Source of the DNA: CAWIVJ01 sp963839525
GTDB lineage: Bacteria > Cyanobacteriota > Vampirovibrionia > Gastranaerophilales > Gastranaerophilaceae
Assembly: GCA_963839525.1 (NCBI GenBank)
Contig: CAWIVJ010000023.1
Location: 62,001-126,000, forward strand
DNA: 64,000 bases
Direction of reading: 5' to 3'
The notes under the pieces were generated by a model. That model had not been told where the DNA came from. It saw nothing but the letters and a program-made list of their open reading frames with translations, and did not search any database. Of this stretch, positions 51,081-60,024 are shown piece after piece (within the stretch, counting starts at the first letter, position 1; each line of letters opens with the position of its first letter). A program made the translations under genes and the position numbers.

Positions 51081-52394
51081 TTAATTTCCTTCTGAAAGTT
51101 TAATCAACTCTTCTATTGTTAATTCATAATTAAATTTCTCTTCTACTTTTTGCTGCAAAAATACATTTATTTTATCCATCATTCTAATTGCTTCATCACA
51201 ATTTTTGTCAGAACCTTTTACATATGCGCCTATATTAATTAAATCTTCATTTTTTTTGTATACTGCAAGCAAACTCCTTATTTTACCTGTTGCATTTCTA
51301 TGTTCTTCAGTAGTAACATCAGGCATAACCCTGCTTATAGATTGTAGAACATCTACAGCCGGATAGTGGTTTTTATGCGCAAGTTCACGAGATAATATTA
51401 TGTGCCCGTCCAGTATACTTCTTGCTGTATCAGAAATGGGTTCATTAAAGTCATCCCCTTCAACCAAAACTGTATAAAGTCCTGTCATTGTTCCGTATTC
51501 ATTACTTCCTGCTCTTTCCAGTATTTTAGGCATTTGTGCAAAAACAGAAGGCGTATAACCTCTTGTAGCTGGAGGTTCCCCTATGGCAAGTCCTACTTCT
51601 CTTTGAGCCATAGAAATACGGGTTATACTATCAAGCATGAACAAAACATCACGTCCTGTGTCTCTAAAATATTCGGCAATAGATGTTGCAACGTACGCTG
51701 CTTTTATTTTTACCAGAGAGGGTTGTTCAGAAGTTGCAGCAACAACAATACTTCGTTTCATGCCTTCCGTTCCGAGCGTTTTTTCAATAAATTCTCTGAC
51801 TTCTCTTCCCCGTTCTCCCACTAAAGCAATTACGTTCATATCGGCAGATGTGTTTTTTGCCATCATTGCCAATGTTGTACTTTTCCCGACACCTGACCCT
51901 GAAAAAACACCCAATCTTTGACCTTTTCCTACAGTTACAAAAGCATCAATTGATTTTATTCCCAACGAAAGAGGCTCTGCTATTCTTCTTCTTTTAAGCG
52001 GATTAATAGCTTCTGCATGTGTTGAATATAATGTTTGAGAATTAATTTCCCCCAGATTATCAAGCGGACGTCCAAGTCCATCTAAAACCCGTCCTAATAA
52101 TTGTTCCCCGACTTTAATTTTCATTGCTGAACCTGTATTGGATACAATTGCTCCAGGCTGTAAACCTTCCATTGAACCGAGCGGCATTAATAATATTTTT
52201 GGCGTACGAAAACCCACAACTTCTGCCCATATAGGTTCTTCATTTAATTTATTATAAATATAGCATAAATCTCCAATACTTGATTTAGGTCCGTCAGCTT
52301 CAATTATAAGCCCGATTATTTCGGTAACTTTACCAATTTCCCTTATAGGGTTTGTTTCTTCAATTATTTGTGAATATTCATTTGAGTTAATCAT
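51081..52394 (-). CDS. fliI: Flagellar export ATPase
   Basis: 437 residues from ATG 52394, where GGAG stands nine bases upstream and the protein lines up with other FliI starts. The frame is open to TTG 52463, but that part contains a CCTGAAAC/GTTCAGG hairpin and looks like spacer. LGVFSGSGVGKSTTLAM is the Walker A loop, DVLFMLDSITRISMAQREV Walker B, and GEPPATRGYTPSVFAQMPKI is the FliI/SctN segment. It powers unfolding and entry of export substrates under the basal body. Last gene of the flagellar operon. Confidence 0.94.
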   Translation of the reverse strand: MINSNEYSQIIEETNPIREIGKVTEIIGLIIEADGPKSSIGDLCYIYNKLNEEPIWAEVVGFRTPKILLMPLGSMEGLQPGAIVSNTGSAMKIKVGEQLLGRVLDGLGRPLDNLGEINSQTLYSTHAEAINPLKRRRIAEPLSLGIKSIDAFVTVGKGQRLGVFSGSGVGKSTTLAMMAKNTSADMNVIALVGERGREVREFIEKTLGTEGMKRSIVVAATSEQPSLVKIKAAYVATSIAEYFRDTGRDVLFMLDSITRISMAQREVGLAIGEPPATRGYTPSVFAQMPKILERAGSNEYGTMTGLYTVLVEGDDFNEPISDTARSILDGHIILSRELAHKNHYPAVDVLQSISRVMPDVTTEEHRNATGKIRSLLAVYKKNEDLINIGAYVKGSDKNCDEAIRMMDKINVFLQQKVEEKFNYELTIEELIKLSEGN

Positions 52395-52478
52395 TAAAAA
52401 GTTCTCCGATTTTTTTATTTCAGCATCTATCCAGCTTTTTATATTGGTAAGACCCTGAAACAAGTTCAGGATGAAAAT

Positions 52479-53252
52479 TTAGGCGTCTTTATTTAAATTA
52501 TTCGAATTTTCCGAAAGTTGGTTACTCGGAGTTGAATCCAGTTTAGCCATAAGCTTATCTGCTATTTCATTAATTTGTGAAATTATACGGCTATCAACTC
52601 TTGAAAGAGGCGATTCTACAATTGTTCCATCCGGTGAAACACTTATATCTTCAACAATTTTTATTGAACACAATTGAGGAATTTTTTCTTTTAATTCATC
52701 AGATATAGCATAAATTTTTTCTGCCATTTCGGGATTTACAATAATTGTTATTTCTTCTTTGTCTTTTAAAGATTGGATTGCACTTTGGGTGATTTCTTTT
52801 AAAATTGTTTCATCAAGTTCAAGAGACTTGGAACAAACTTTATGGGCAATTTTAATAACAAGAGATATTATATCTAAGTATGCAGATTTTATTATATTAT
52901 TTTTAATATCAAAATTGCTTTGAGCAAAGTCATTTAGTGCAATAACTTTATCTTGCAGTTCTTGTGTTATATTTTCAAGACCTTCTTGACGACCAGCTTC
53001 AAAACCTTCGTTATGAGCCTGTTGAGTAATTGCATCTACCTCGCTTAATGCTTGGTTTTTTGCATCTTCAATAATTTTCAAACCTTCTACTTGAGCTTGT
53101 TCAATTATCTCTTGAGCTTTTTGTTCGCCACGAAGAATTATTTTTTTTTCTTTTTCAAGTGCTTCTTGAACTTTTAATTTATGCAAACTATCTTCTATTG
53201 GAACAACAAATGACTCGCCAAAATGTATGTTATTGCTTTTTATCTTAGTCAA
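52479..53252 (-). CDS. fliH: Flagellar assembly protein FliH-like
   Basis: 257 residues. A long helical, Glu/Gln/Ala-rich stalk (EKEKKIILRGEQKAQEIIEQ, GLKIIEDAKNQALSEV, AHNEGFEAGRQEGLENITQE with the GxxxG-like pattern of FliH) is followed by a globular C-terminal domain (AHKVCSKSLELDETILKEI, VNPEMAEKIY, VSPDGTIVES). FliH regulates FliI and docks it at the motor. The family is weakly conserved, so the call leans on position between fliG and fliI. It overlaps fliG by eight bases. Confidence 0.88.
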   Translation of the reverse strand: MTKIKSNNIHFGESFVVPIEDSLHKLKVQEALEKEKKIILRGEQKAQEIIEQAQVEGLKIIEDAKNQALSEVDAITQQAHNEGFEAGRQEGLENITQELQDKVIALNDFAQSNFDIKNNIIKSAYLDIISLVIKIAHKVCSKSLELDETILKEITQSAIQSLKDKEEITIIVNPEMAEKIYAISDELKEKIPQLCSIKIVEDISVSPDGTIVESPLSRVDSRIISQINEIADKLMAKLDSTPSNQLSENSNNLNKDA

Positions 53253-54267
53253 TTAATTCATCCTCATTATTGTCACGTGAAATTATAATTTCACCGGCAA
53301 CTTCTAATGTTCTGATTATACCAACTATTTTACTTTGGATTTCTTGAACTTCTTTTGCTCTTACAGGTCCCATATATTCCATTTCATCGCGAAGCATTGC
53401 TTGGGCACGTTCAGACATATTTTTAAATACTTTTTCTTTTACATCTTCTTTTGTTCCCTTCAAAGACATTGCAAGATCTTTTGTATCAACTTCACGTAAA
53501 ATTCTTTGAATAGCTCTGTCTTCAAGATTAACAATATCTTCAAATACAAACATTAATTCGCGTACTTCTTCTGCCAACTGAGGACTCTGAACTTCCAGCA
53601 ATTCTATAACATTCCTTTCCGTAGCTCTGTCTGTATGGTTTAAAATACTTGCTAATGATTCTATGCCGCCTGCCTTTGAGAAGTCTTGAACTACAACAGA
53701 TGAAAATTTAGTTTCTACTATTTTTTCAATTTCTGAAAGAATTTCCGGATTTGTCGTATCCATATCTGCAATTTTCATTGCAACGTGCGCCTGAACATCA
53801 GAAGGTAAGTAATTTAACACCTGAGCAGAATGTTCGGGTTTCAAATATGCCATAATTAATGCAATTAACTGAGGATTTTCATTTTGGAAAGAAGTTGCCA
53901 ATTGCCCCGGATCTGCTTCGTTAAAAAATTGAAATGGATTTGAATTCATTAAAACAACTAATCTGTCCAAAATCTTCTTAGCCTGATCTCCGCCGTAAGC
54001 TTTTTCTAAAAGTTCTTTGGCATAATCCATACCACCTGCGGAAAGGTAATTACTAGCTTGAAAAATAGCTTTAAATTCTTCCAAAATTCCATTAAGAATT
54101 TCAGTAGACACTTTATTTAAACTTGCGATATCAAGCGTAACCTGTTCAAGCAATTCATCGTCAGTAATATTTTTTAAAACTTCAGAAGCAGTAGCAGGAC
54201 CAAGTACAATTAAAAGAGCTGCTACTTTTTGTGTTTGTGTCATATTCTGTAATTCTATAATTGCCAC
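53245..54267 (-). CDS. fliG: Flagellar motor switch protein
   Basis: 340 residues. TQTQKVAALLIVLGPATASEVL at the start, FFNEADPGQLATSFQNENPQ and the middle domain (ALIMAYLKPEHSAQVLNYLP), then the C-terminal torque domain with FEDIVNLEDRAIQRILREVDTKDLAMSLKGTK and MSERAQAMLRDEMEYMGP, whose charged residues interact with stators. It forms the switch ring under the MS ring built by FliF, encoded directly upstream. Confidence 0.96.
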   Translation of the reverse strand: MAIIELQNMTQTQKVAALLIVLGPATASEVLKNITDDELLEQVTLDIASLNKVSTEILNGILEEFKAIFQASNYLSAGGMDYAKELLEKAYGGDQAKKILDRLVVLMNSNPFQFFNEADPGQLATSFQNENPQLIALIMAYLKPEHSAQVLNYLPSDVQAHVAMKIADMDTTNPEILSEIEKIVETKFSSVVVQDFSKAGGIESLASILNHTDRATERNVIELLEVQSPQLAEEVRELMFVFEDIVNLEDRAIQRILREVDTKDLAMSLKGTKEDVKEKVFKNMSERAQAMLRDEMEYMGPVRAKEVQEIQSKIVGIIRTLEVAGEIIISRDNNEDELID

Positions 54268-54272
54268 TGTTA

Positions 54273-55847
54273 TTAATCCTTAATGTATGATGTAAGTAAC
54301 TTTGCTGCTTCCGAGGGGTCAGCCAAAATTGTATCATTGAGCTCAACTCGTATTCTTTCAAGTTCAGGATCCAAATGGGCTTCTATTTGAGGAAGTGCTT
54401 CATTTTCTATTAAATCAGTAGGTTCTTCTTTGATAGTTGGTAATTGGGCTTCAAATGATTTTGCATTATAAATTTCGTTTGACGGTCCTGGAGTGCTGCC
54501 ACTTCCTGTTTTAAACAATCCTTTAATTACAAGCAATGCTGTTAATCCTAAAAGCAGAACAATTGCCAAAGGTCCTATTTTTGTAGTCCAAAATTCGATA
54601 GCATTTTCGGCCGCAAGATCTTTTTCCATTTGTTCTTGAGCTGCTTTATCTTCTGCTATTGATTCAAATTGCAGACTTGAAACCGTAATTACATCTCCTC
54701 TATTATAATCTGCCCCGCTTGCTGACAGAACTAAATTTTGTATTTCTTCTTTCTCTTTTGCGGTAAGAACTTTATTAACCGCAACAGCAATAGTCATTCT
54801 TTTTACAGTTCCAGGAGCATAAATAACCTGTTTAATTTCTTTTGAAACACTATAATTTGTTGAGCTTTTTTGCTTTGTATAATTTAAATTTTTACTCTCA
54901 GCAGTTGCAGAAGCAGGAGCGGGTTCTCCTTTTGGATTTGTATAAACCTCATCTTCTTTTTGAGAAGCAGTTAAAACACCCTGCCCTTTATCATTCAACG
55001 GAATATAGCTTTCAATAGTTGATTTTGCACTATCGAAATTAATATCAGCACTGATTTGAACCGTTGCATTTCCTCTGCCCATTATTTTTTCAAGTACAGT
55101 AGAAATCTTTGTTGCTGTTTCCTTTTCAAAATTTGTTTTAAAACTTTCCATATCATTAGAATTTTTTCCCACTTCGTCACTTAAGCTGTTACCGTTCTGA
55201 TCAGTAATAAAAACTTTTTCAGGAGTGAGTCTGGAAATTGCATATGCAACAAGGTTTTTAATTGCTTTTACTTGAGAATTTTTTAATTTGTAACCGGCAT
55301 TTAAAATTAACATAACAGAAGCTGTTGGAGCTTCATCATGTTGTTCAAAAATTGAACGCTCAGGATCTGCTATTTGAATTCTGGCACTTTTTACTCCATT
55401 CATTTTTTCAATAGAACGTGTCAGTTCACCCTGGAAAATTCTTTGTTTGGTCAATCTGTTTTTAAAATCCGTTGAACCAAGCTGTAAATCATCTAAAAGT
55501 TCAAATCCAGGAGATGAATTCTTTATCAAATCATTTTCTGCGACATAAACTCTTAATTCATCCTTTTGGCTTGAAGGAACTAATATTGTCTTTCTATCCT
55601 CTGCGATTTTATAAGCATATCCGTTCTTTTTCAAATTTTCTGTTACAGCAACAGCATCAGGCTCTGATAAATCTGTATAAAGCACTGCCCAATTAGGTTC
55701 CATGGATTTAGATAAAAAATATGTTGCAACAACTGCAGTAACAATAGTTAATGCGACCATCCCAAACTTTTGAGGCAAATCTAGCCCGTTCCAAAGTTTC
55801 TTAAAATCATCTGTTAATAATTTAAAGTAATTATTATTCAATTCCAT
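54273..55847 (-). CDS. fliF: Flagellar MS-ring protein
   Basis: About 525 residues from ATG 55847 (TTG 55841 has better spacing to the AAGGGG site). The frame extends to 55904, but those codons are the heptad repeat and should not be counted. A first membrane helix (MVALTIVTAVVATYFL) is followed by periplasmic ring domains (WAVLYTDLSEPDAVAVTENL, LTRSIEKMNGVKSARIQIADP, SVMLILNAGYKL), then a second helix (IGPLAIVLLLGLTALLVIKGL) and the C-terminal FliG-binding tail (LDPELERIRVELNDTILADP). It forms the MS ring and houses the export gate. Confidence 0.95.
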   Translation of the reverse strand: MELNNNYFKLLTDDFKKLWNGLDLPQKFGMVALTIVTAVVATYFLSKSMEPNWAVLYTDLSEPDAVAVTENLKKNGYAYKIAEDRKTILVPSSQKDELRVYVAENDLIKNSSPGFELLDDLQLGSTDFKNRLTKQRIFQGELTRSIEKMNGVKSARIQIADPERSIFEQHDEAPTASVMLILNAGYKLKNSQVKAIKNLVAYAISRLTPEKVFITDQNGNSLSDEVGKNSNDMESFKTNFEKETATKISTVLEKIMGRGNATVQISADINFDSAKSTIESYIPLNDKGQGVLTASQKEDEVYTNPKGEPAPASATAESKNLNYTKQKSSTNYSVSKEIKQVIYAPGTVKRMTIAVAVNKVLTAKEKEEIQNLVLSASGADYNRGDVITVSSLQFESIAEDKAAQEQMEKDLAAENAIEFWTTKIGPLAIVLLLGLTALLVIKGLFKTGSGSTPGPSNEIYNAKSFEAQLPTIKEEPTDLIENEALPQIEAHLDPELERIRVELNDTILADPSEAAKLLTSYIKD

Positions 55848-55856
55848 CCCCTTTTT

Positions 55857-55929
55857 AGTGAGAGGTGAGACGTGAGAGGTGAAAAGTGAAAATTTTCTTC
55901 TCACTTCTCACTTCTCACCGTTCACTTCT
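55857..55929. repeat. Heptad-repeat hairpin, fliF/fliE junction
   Basis: Units such as AGAGGTG, AGACGTG, AGAGGTG, AAAAGTG are followed, after AAAATTTTC, by the complementary TTCTCAC units. The two arms form an imperfect hairpin of about 35 bases each. This is the clearest copy of four in the flagellar operon. Confidence 0.8.
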
Positions 55930-55989
55930 TAATACCAATATAACCTCTTTTTTCCGCGTTTTCAATTATGTAAATAATTTTTACACAAA

Positions 55990-56463
55990 CTAAACTCTAA
56001 TATTGTTAATCTCGTTATATGCAGTTATCATTTTATTTCTAAGTTGCATTGCCATTTGCAAATTTAAAGATGCTTTTTCCGCAGCAATCATAACATCATG
56101 AACGCTTACATTTTTACCCATTGCCAAAGCCTCTTGTGCTTTATTTGCAGTTTTAATTGAGTCATCTACAGAACTCAAACCGTGGCTTATTGAATTTGAA
56201 AAACTTTCCATAAAATGACCTGTCGGTGCTTCGTTTTCACCAACTTTAACGGCAGTTTGAGCCACTATATCGTCAAAATTATTCAACTCAACTCCTCCTT
56301 TTAGTTGAAAAGGATCTTGTATTGATGCTGTTTGTTTATTCAAAACATTTTCAAAATCTATATTGCTTGAATCAACATCAAAAGATTTAGTATTATTTAA
56401 ATAATCGTTGTAATTGCTTATCGGATTAAAATTCATTCCCCCAATTTCGCCTATGTAATTCAT
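55990..56463 (-). CDS. fliE: Flagellar hook-basal body protein FliE
   Basis: 157 residues, longer than the usual ~105 because of an Asn/Ser-rich N-terminal region (NPISNYNDYLNNTKSFDVDS). The C-terminal half is typical FliE: FSNSISHGLSSVDDSIKTAN, KAQEALAMGKNVSVHDVMIA, AEKASLNLQMAMQLRNKMITAYNEI. FliE links the MS ring to the proximal rod. GGAGG stands nine bases before ATG 56463. Confidence 0.92.
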   Translation of the reverse strand: MNYIGEIGGMNFNPISNYNDYLNNTKSFDVDSSNIDFENVLNKQTASIQDPFQLKGGVELNNFDDIVAQTAVKVGENEAPTGHFMESFSNSISHGLSSVDDSIKTANKAQEALAMGKNVSVHDVMIAAEKASLNLQMAMQLRNKMITAYNEINNIRV

Positions 56464-56490
56464 TATTTGTATACCTCCAGATTATTGTGT

Positions 56491-56545
56491 TTTAGTGAAC
56501 GGTAAACAGAAAATCCACTCACTGTTTACTAATTACTGTTTACTA
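56491..56545. repeat. Heptad-repeat hairpin, fliE/flgC junction
   Basis: TTAGTGAACGGTAAACAG on one side and CTGTTTACTAATTACTG with TTTACTA on the other form an inverted arrangement of GTAAACA-type units. It ends in the flgC stop codon. The unit sequence differs from the GTGAGAA-type copies but the layout is the same. Confidence 0.65.
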
Positions 56546-57049
56546 TATTTTCATTGCTGCTTCCATCATTTTTTTTGCGTTTTCAGCCGCTACCGCATTT
56601 GCTTCATAAGCTTTTGAAGCTGTTACCATTCCAACCATTTCTTCAACAATATTTATATTTGGCATTTGTACAAAGCCATCTGCATCTGCATCAGGATGTG
56701 ATGGATCGTAAACACTTCTTACAGCATTTTGTGCGTCATTAATCTCTGCTACTTCTACTCCATTAGACATTCCGCCTTGATTTAATGAAATTCCTGAATT
56801 TATTTTCATTGTACCTGTTGCAGGATTAAATTCTGCTGAAGTTGAATTATTTGAAAAATTCGATGCACCCTGAGAAAGTTTTTCGTCATAAATTGCTTTA
56901 AAGCTCACTTCTTTTTTTATATAAGGTCCAACTGTTCCGTCAGGCTTTCTTGTTGTGTTTATGTTTGCAACATTACTTGAAATTGCATCCATTTTTATCC
57001 TTTGAGCATGCATCCCCGATGCCGCTACATCAAATACATCAAAACTCAT
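56543..57049 (-). CDS. flgC: Flagellar basal-body rod protein FlgC
   Basis: 168 residues. FDVFDVAASGMHAQRIKMDAI and SSNVANINTTRKPDGTVGPY are the conserved rod/hook N-terminus, YDPSHPDADADGFVQMPNINIVEEM the FlgC middle and ASKAYEANAVAAENAKKMMEAAM the C-terminal helix. It is a proximal rod subunit. AGGAG precedes ATG 57049. Confidence 0.96.
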   Translation of the reverse strand: MSFDVFDVAASGMHAQRIKMDAISSNVANINTTRKPDGTVGPYIKKEVSFKAIYDEKLSQGASNFSNNSTSAEFNPATGTMKINSGISLNQGGMSNGVEVAEINDAQNAVRSVYDPSHPDADADGFVQMPNINIVEEMVGMVTASKAYEANAVAAENAKKMMEAAMKI

Positions 57050-57087
57050 TTTTACTTGCTCCTTGCTTTATTTGTCAACATTATTTT

Positions 57088-57160
57088 TAGTGAGAGGTGA
57101 GGAGTGAAGGATGAAGGGATTAAATTTTTTCTTCACTCCTTACACTTCACTCTTTTTACA
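57088..57160. repeat. Heptad-repeat hairpin, flgC/flgB junction
   Basis: AGTGAGAGGTGAGGAGTGAAGG on the left is mirrored by CTTCACTCCTTACACTTCACTC on the right around AAATTTTTT. The 3' end reaches the flgB stop codon. The element has the same layout as the copy at 55857-55929. Confidence 0.75.
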
Positions 57161-57638
57161 TATCACCCTTAATCGCACCTCTTATAGTACTTATTTGTTT
57201 TTGCTCTAAATTAGCTAAAATATTATACTTCATTCCGACAGAAGTCATGTCCATAATTTCTGATTCCAAGTTAACGTTATTTCCATTAATATCGCTTCCT
57301 GAAACATTGTCATCAATAATTTGCGGATTATAATTGCTATATATATCACTTTGCAGGTATCTGTTTTGCTGCGGTGTTAATCCTTGATATTCTGTCCTTT
57401 TCAGTACCATATCCAAACCAGTAGGATTGTACTGAATGCTGTTTTGTTCTTTTAGGTAAGTTTTTAAGTCGTCTTTTTCGACAATTTCTCTAAGCTGATT
57501 TTCAAAATTAACTTCTTTCCTTTGGTAATCCGGAGTCATAACGTTAGCTGTGTTTGCAGAAATAGCTTTCTGACGAAGCATTAGTCCATCCATTGCTAAT
57601 TTTGTTAAATCCATTGTTCTTGTTGATATTAAGTCCAT
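57156..57638 (-). CDS. flgB: Flagellar basal-body rod protein FlgB
   Basis: 160 residues. MDLTKLAMDGLMLRQKAISA, NTANVMTPDYQRKEVNFENQ (the rod-family N-A-N-x-x-T-P-x-Y motif), DGNNVNLESEIMDMTSVGMK-type segment and YNILANLEQKQISTIRGAIKGD at the end. It is the first rod subunit on FliE. AAGGAGGTG stands eight bases before ATG 57638. The usual order flgB-flgC-fliE-fliF follows. Confidence 0.95.
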   Translation of the reverse strand: MDLISTRTMDLTKLAMDGLMLRQKAISANTANVMTPDYQRKEVNFENQLREIVEKDDLKTYLKEQNSIQYNPTGLDMVLKRTEYQGLTPQQNRYLQSDIYSNYNPQIIDDNVSGSDINGNNVNLESEIMDMTSVGMKYNILANLEQKQISTIRGAIKGDM

Positions 57639-57656
57639 TGTTGTACACCTCCTTTT

Positions 57657-57720
57657 GGTGAGAGAGCGGTGAGAAGAGAGAAATCTTTCCTTCTCACCTT
57701 TTATTTTTCACTTTTCAAAA
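57657..57720. repeat. Heptad-repeat hairpin, flgB/histidine kinase junction
   Basis: GGTGAGAGAGCGGTGAGAAG is mirrored by CTTCTCACCTTTTATTTTTC and ACTTTTC. The element supplies the last codons and stop of the histidine kinase gene (57701), so it has grown into the coding end. Confidence 0.7.
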
Positions 57721-58972
57721 CCGTTATTTCAAAATCAGTCGAAATTTCGTCTGATTTTAATAATTTTAGTTGCGCAAATTGTTCCTCCAACGTTTTCTTG
57801 CAAATTACAAGCCCAAGACCGGTACCTGTAGCTTTTGTCGTAAAACCTTCTTGAAAACTTTTATCAAGAATTTCTTTACTCATAGGGGTTCCATTATTTG
57901 AAATAATTATTTTTACTCTATCTTCCTCAATTTTTGTTTTGATAATAATTTCACCTTTTTCTTCGATACTTTCAATTGCATTTTTAATTAAATTAATCAA
58001 AACTGTTAAAAATTTATTTTCATCTGCTAAAATATTCACATTTAGCAAATTCTTATTCTCAAATTTAATCTTTTTATCGTTTGCGTAGGCTTTTGCCAGC
58101 TCTACAGATGTTTCAAGCAAACTTTTTAAACTTTGTTCCTTTAAGTCTGTTTTTCTTAAAGATTTAAAATCTAAAAGTAAATTCCCTGTCATTTTAAGTG
58201 CTTTTCTAATGCAATCCATTGCATTTAAAATCGATTGTTTAACTTCTTCGCTTTCAAATAAAATTTTGTTTGTCTGTTTGCAAATTATGTCAGAATATAA
58301 ACTGCAAATGGAGAGCAAATTCCTCATTTCATGAGCTATATAACTTGATTTAGACAATAAAAACTCTAATCTTGAAGATAAATCTTCTGAATCCTCCGTA
58401 ACCTCTTTTTCTAACTGGGAAATTAAAATTTCCTGATTAGTTTCATCAAAACTTTCTATAATTTTTCTGATAGAATTATTCAAAATTTCATTATCCCGTC
58501 TTTCTGGACGCCATTTATTTTCATATTCTTTCAAATCAATTACCGAGTTTGAGTTAATAATTTCAAAAGCTTCTGATAAGTTTTTTGAGTTATGAAGAAT
58601 ATAAATGTGAGCAAATTTTTCAATTTCAGACTCTTCATAATCAAAGATTAGTATTGCTCCGAACCTTTGAGTTAAAACATATATAAATTCTGTTTTATTC
58701 CAAATTTTTTCTTTTAAAATATTTTCAAAAATTTCGTTTATAGGATTATCCGAAAAATCGTATACTTTCGCAGATGAAAATTCAAGTCTTTTTAAAATAT
58801 TACTAAATTTTTTTTTACTTTTCTCTTCTAATCTGCATAAAACAAGGCTTTCTACATTTTTCTCCAAAATAGGTTCAACAATGGAACGAAACAGACCTTT
58901 CACAGTCTGCTCGTTGCATTGTTTATTTTCTTGAATATAAATCAAATCTTTTAGTTTATTTTTTATATACAC
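57701..58972 (-). CDS. Sensor histidine kinase of the flagellar operon
   Basis: 423 residues from GTG 58972, no membrane helix, so a cytoplasmic sensor. The first ~200 residues are not recognised. SSYIAHEMRNLLSICSLYSDI near 210-230 contains the H-E-x-x-N phosphoacceptor box; NLIKNAIESIEEKGEIIIKT is the N box, VKIIISNNGTPM the G1 box and TKATGTGLGLVICKKTLEEQ the G2 box. It precedes flgB on the same strand and follows a response regulator, so it probably controls flagellar or surface gene expression, comparable in role to FlgS/FleS. Confidence 0.88.
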   Translation of the reverse strand: MYIKNKLKDLIYIQENKQCNEQTVKGLFRSIVEPILEKNVESLVLCRLEEKSKKKFSNILKRLEFSSAKVYDFSDNPINEIFENILKEKIWNKTEFIYVLTQRFGAILIFDYEESEIEKFAHIYILHNSKNLSEAFEIINSNSVIDLKEYENKWRPERRDNEILNNSIRKIIESFDETNQEILISQLEKEVTEDSEDLSSRLEFLLSKSSYIAHEMRNLLSICSLYSDIICKQTNKILFESEEVKQSILNAMDCIRKALKMTGNLLLDFKSLRKTDLKEQSLKSLLETSVELAKAYANDKKIKFENKNLLNVNILADENKFLTVLINLIKNAIESIEEKGEIIIKTKIEEDRVKIIISNNGTPMSKEILDKSFQEGFTTKATGTGLGLVICKKTLEEQFAQLKLLKSDEISTDFEITVLKSEK

Positions 58973-59036
58973 TTTTCAGTACCTGTTTTAATTCAAAATG
59001 AAAGCTTTGGACTTAAAAGAGATTTTCTTTTACTCT

Positions 59037-59750
59037 TTAAACGCTTGTCATCAAGGCTTTTCTTTTATTTGTAAATCCATTGTTAATTGCATAAAGAACA
59101 GCTTGAGTTCTATCATTTACTTGAAGTTTTTGGAAAATATTGTTTACGTGGGTTTTTACGGTTGTTTCAGAAATAAATAATTTTCCTGCAACTCCTTTGT
59201 AAGTTATGCCTTGAGTCAACAAATCCAAAACCTCTTCTTCTCTTTGAGTTAAGTAATTAAGTAAATTTTCTTCATTTGTAACAACTGTTGTTTCTTCTTT
59301 AAAAGAGCGTTGGAAATATTCAAAGAATCTTGATGATAGAGCGGGTGGAAGATAAATTTTTCCTGCAGCAACTTCTTCAAGCGCATAAATTAATTGTGCG
59401 GATGCCATAGTTTTTAACACATATCCTCGTGCTCCTAATTTCATTGCCCGGAAAATCAAATCAGCATCATCATATCCGCTTAAAGCAACAACACATACCC
59501 CTAAGTCCAATTTTTCAATTTCCTGTATAGCCTGAAGTCCGTCTTTCTCCGGCATATTAATGTCCATCAAAATAATATCCGGGTGATGTTTTTTTACAAG
59601 AGAAATCCCTATGCTTGCACTTGTAGATGTAGCAATTACTTCAAATTGACCTTCTAAATTGATAATTTCTCTAATTCCGGCCAAATGCTCATAATTGTCA
59701 TCGATTAACAAAACTCTGGCTTTTTTCTTAAATTCCACCGCTCTTCTCAT
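59037..59750 (-). CDS. NarL/LuxR-type response regulator
   Basis: About 237 residues from ATG 59750, with GAGGAGG just upstream; that site lies inside codons 1-3 of the longer frame to 59768. The receiver domain has ARVLLIDDNYEHLAG, HHPDIILMDINMPEKDGL (phospho-Asp) and VVALSGYDDADL, ARGYVLKTMASAQL (conserved Lys). The C-terminal LuxR helix-turn-helix is LTQREEEVLDLLTQGITYKG and ISETTVKTHVNNIFQKLQVN. Together with the kinase 64 bases downstream it forms a two-component pair at the head of the flagellar operon. Confidence 0.92.
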   Translation of the reverse strand: MRRAVEFKKKARVLLIDDNYEHLAGIREIINLEGQFEVIATSTSASIGISLVKKHHPDIILMDINMPEKDGLQAIQEIEKLDLGVCVVALSGYDDADLIFRAMKLGARGYVLKTMASAQLIYALEEVAAGKIYLPPALSSRFFEYFQRSFKEETTVVTNEENLLNYLTQREEEVLDLLTQGITYKGVAGKLFISETTVKTHVNNIFQKLQVNDRTQAVLYAINNGFTNKRKALMTSV

Positions 59751-59884
59751 TAATTTTTTCCTCCTCATTTATCCCTAAATAAATTTTTTCATTCATCCAC
59801 ATTAGAGATAGTACATCTTTTTAGAGGAGGTTATCATCAATATAAAGATTGATTTTCTTTTAGTTTTAGGTTTATAAAAAGATT

Positions 59885-59900
59885 TAGACCACATGGTCTA
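59885..59900. promoter_or_regulatory. Possible operator upstream of the response regulator
   Basis: TAGACCA, two bases, TGGTCTA: a 7-bp inverted repeat about 135 bases before ATG 59750. It is of a size suited to a dimeric regulator, perhaps the LuxR-type regulator itself. The 59769-60024 spacer shows no gene. Confidence 0.4.
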
Positions 59901-60024
59901 TGAGAGCAGCAAATAATTTATTTTATTAGAGTTTAAATTCACTTCAGTAAGAATTTAGAATAATTTAAAAGTACTAGTATATATAGAGGGATTTACTTAC
60001 AATAAATTTTTAAACTATTAAAAT

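Noticed and set aside
55857..57720. CRISPR array
   Set aside because: The repeats are 7-base units in inverted arms at gene junctions, without unique spacers or cas genes.
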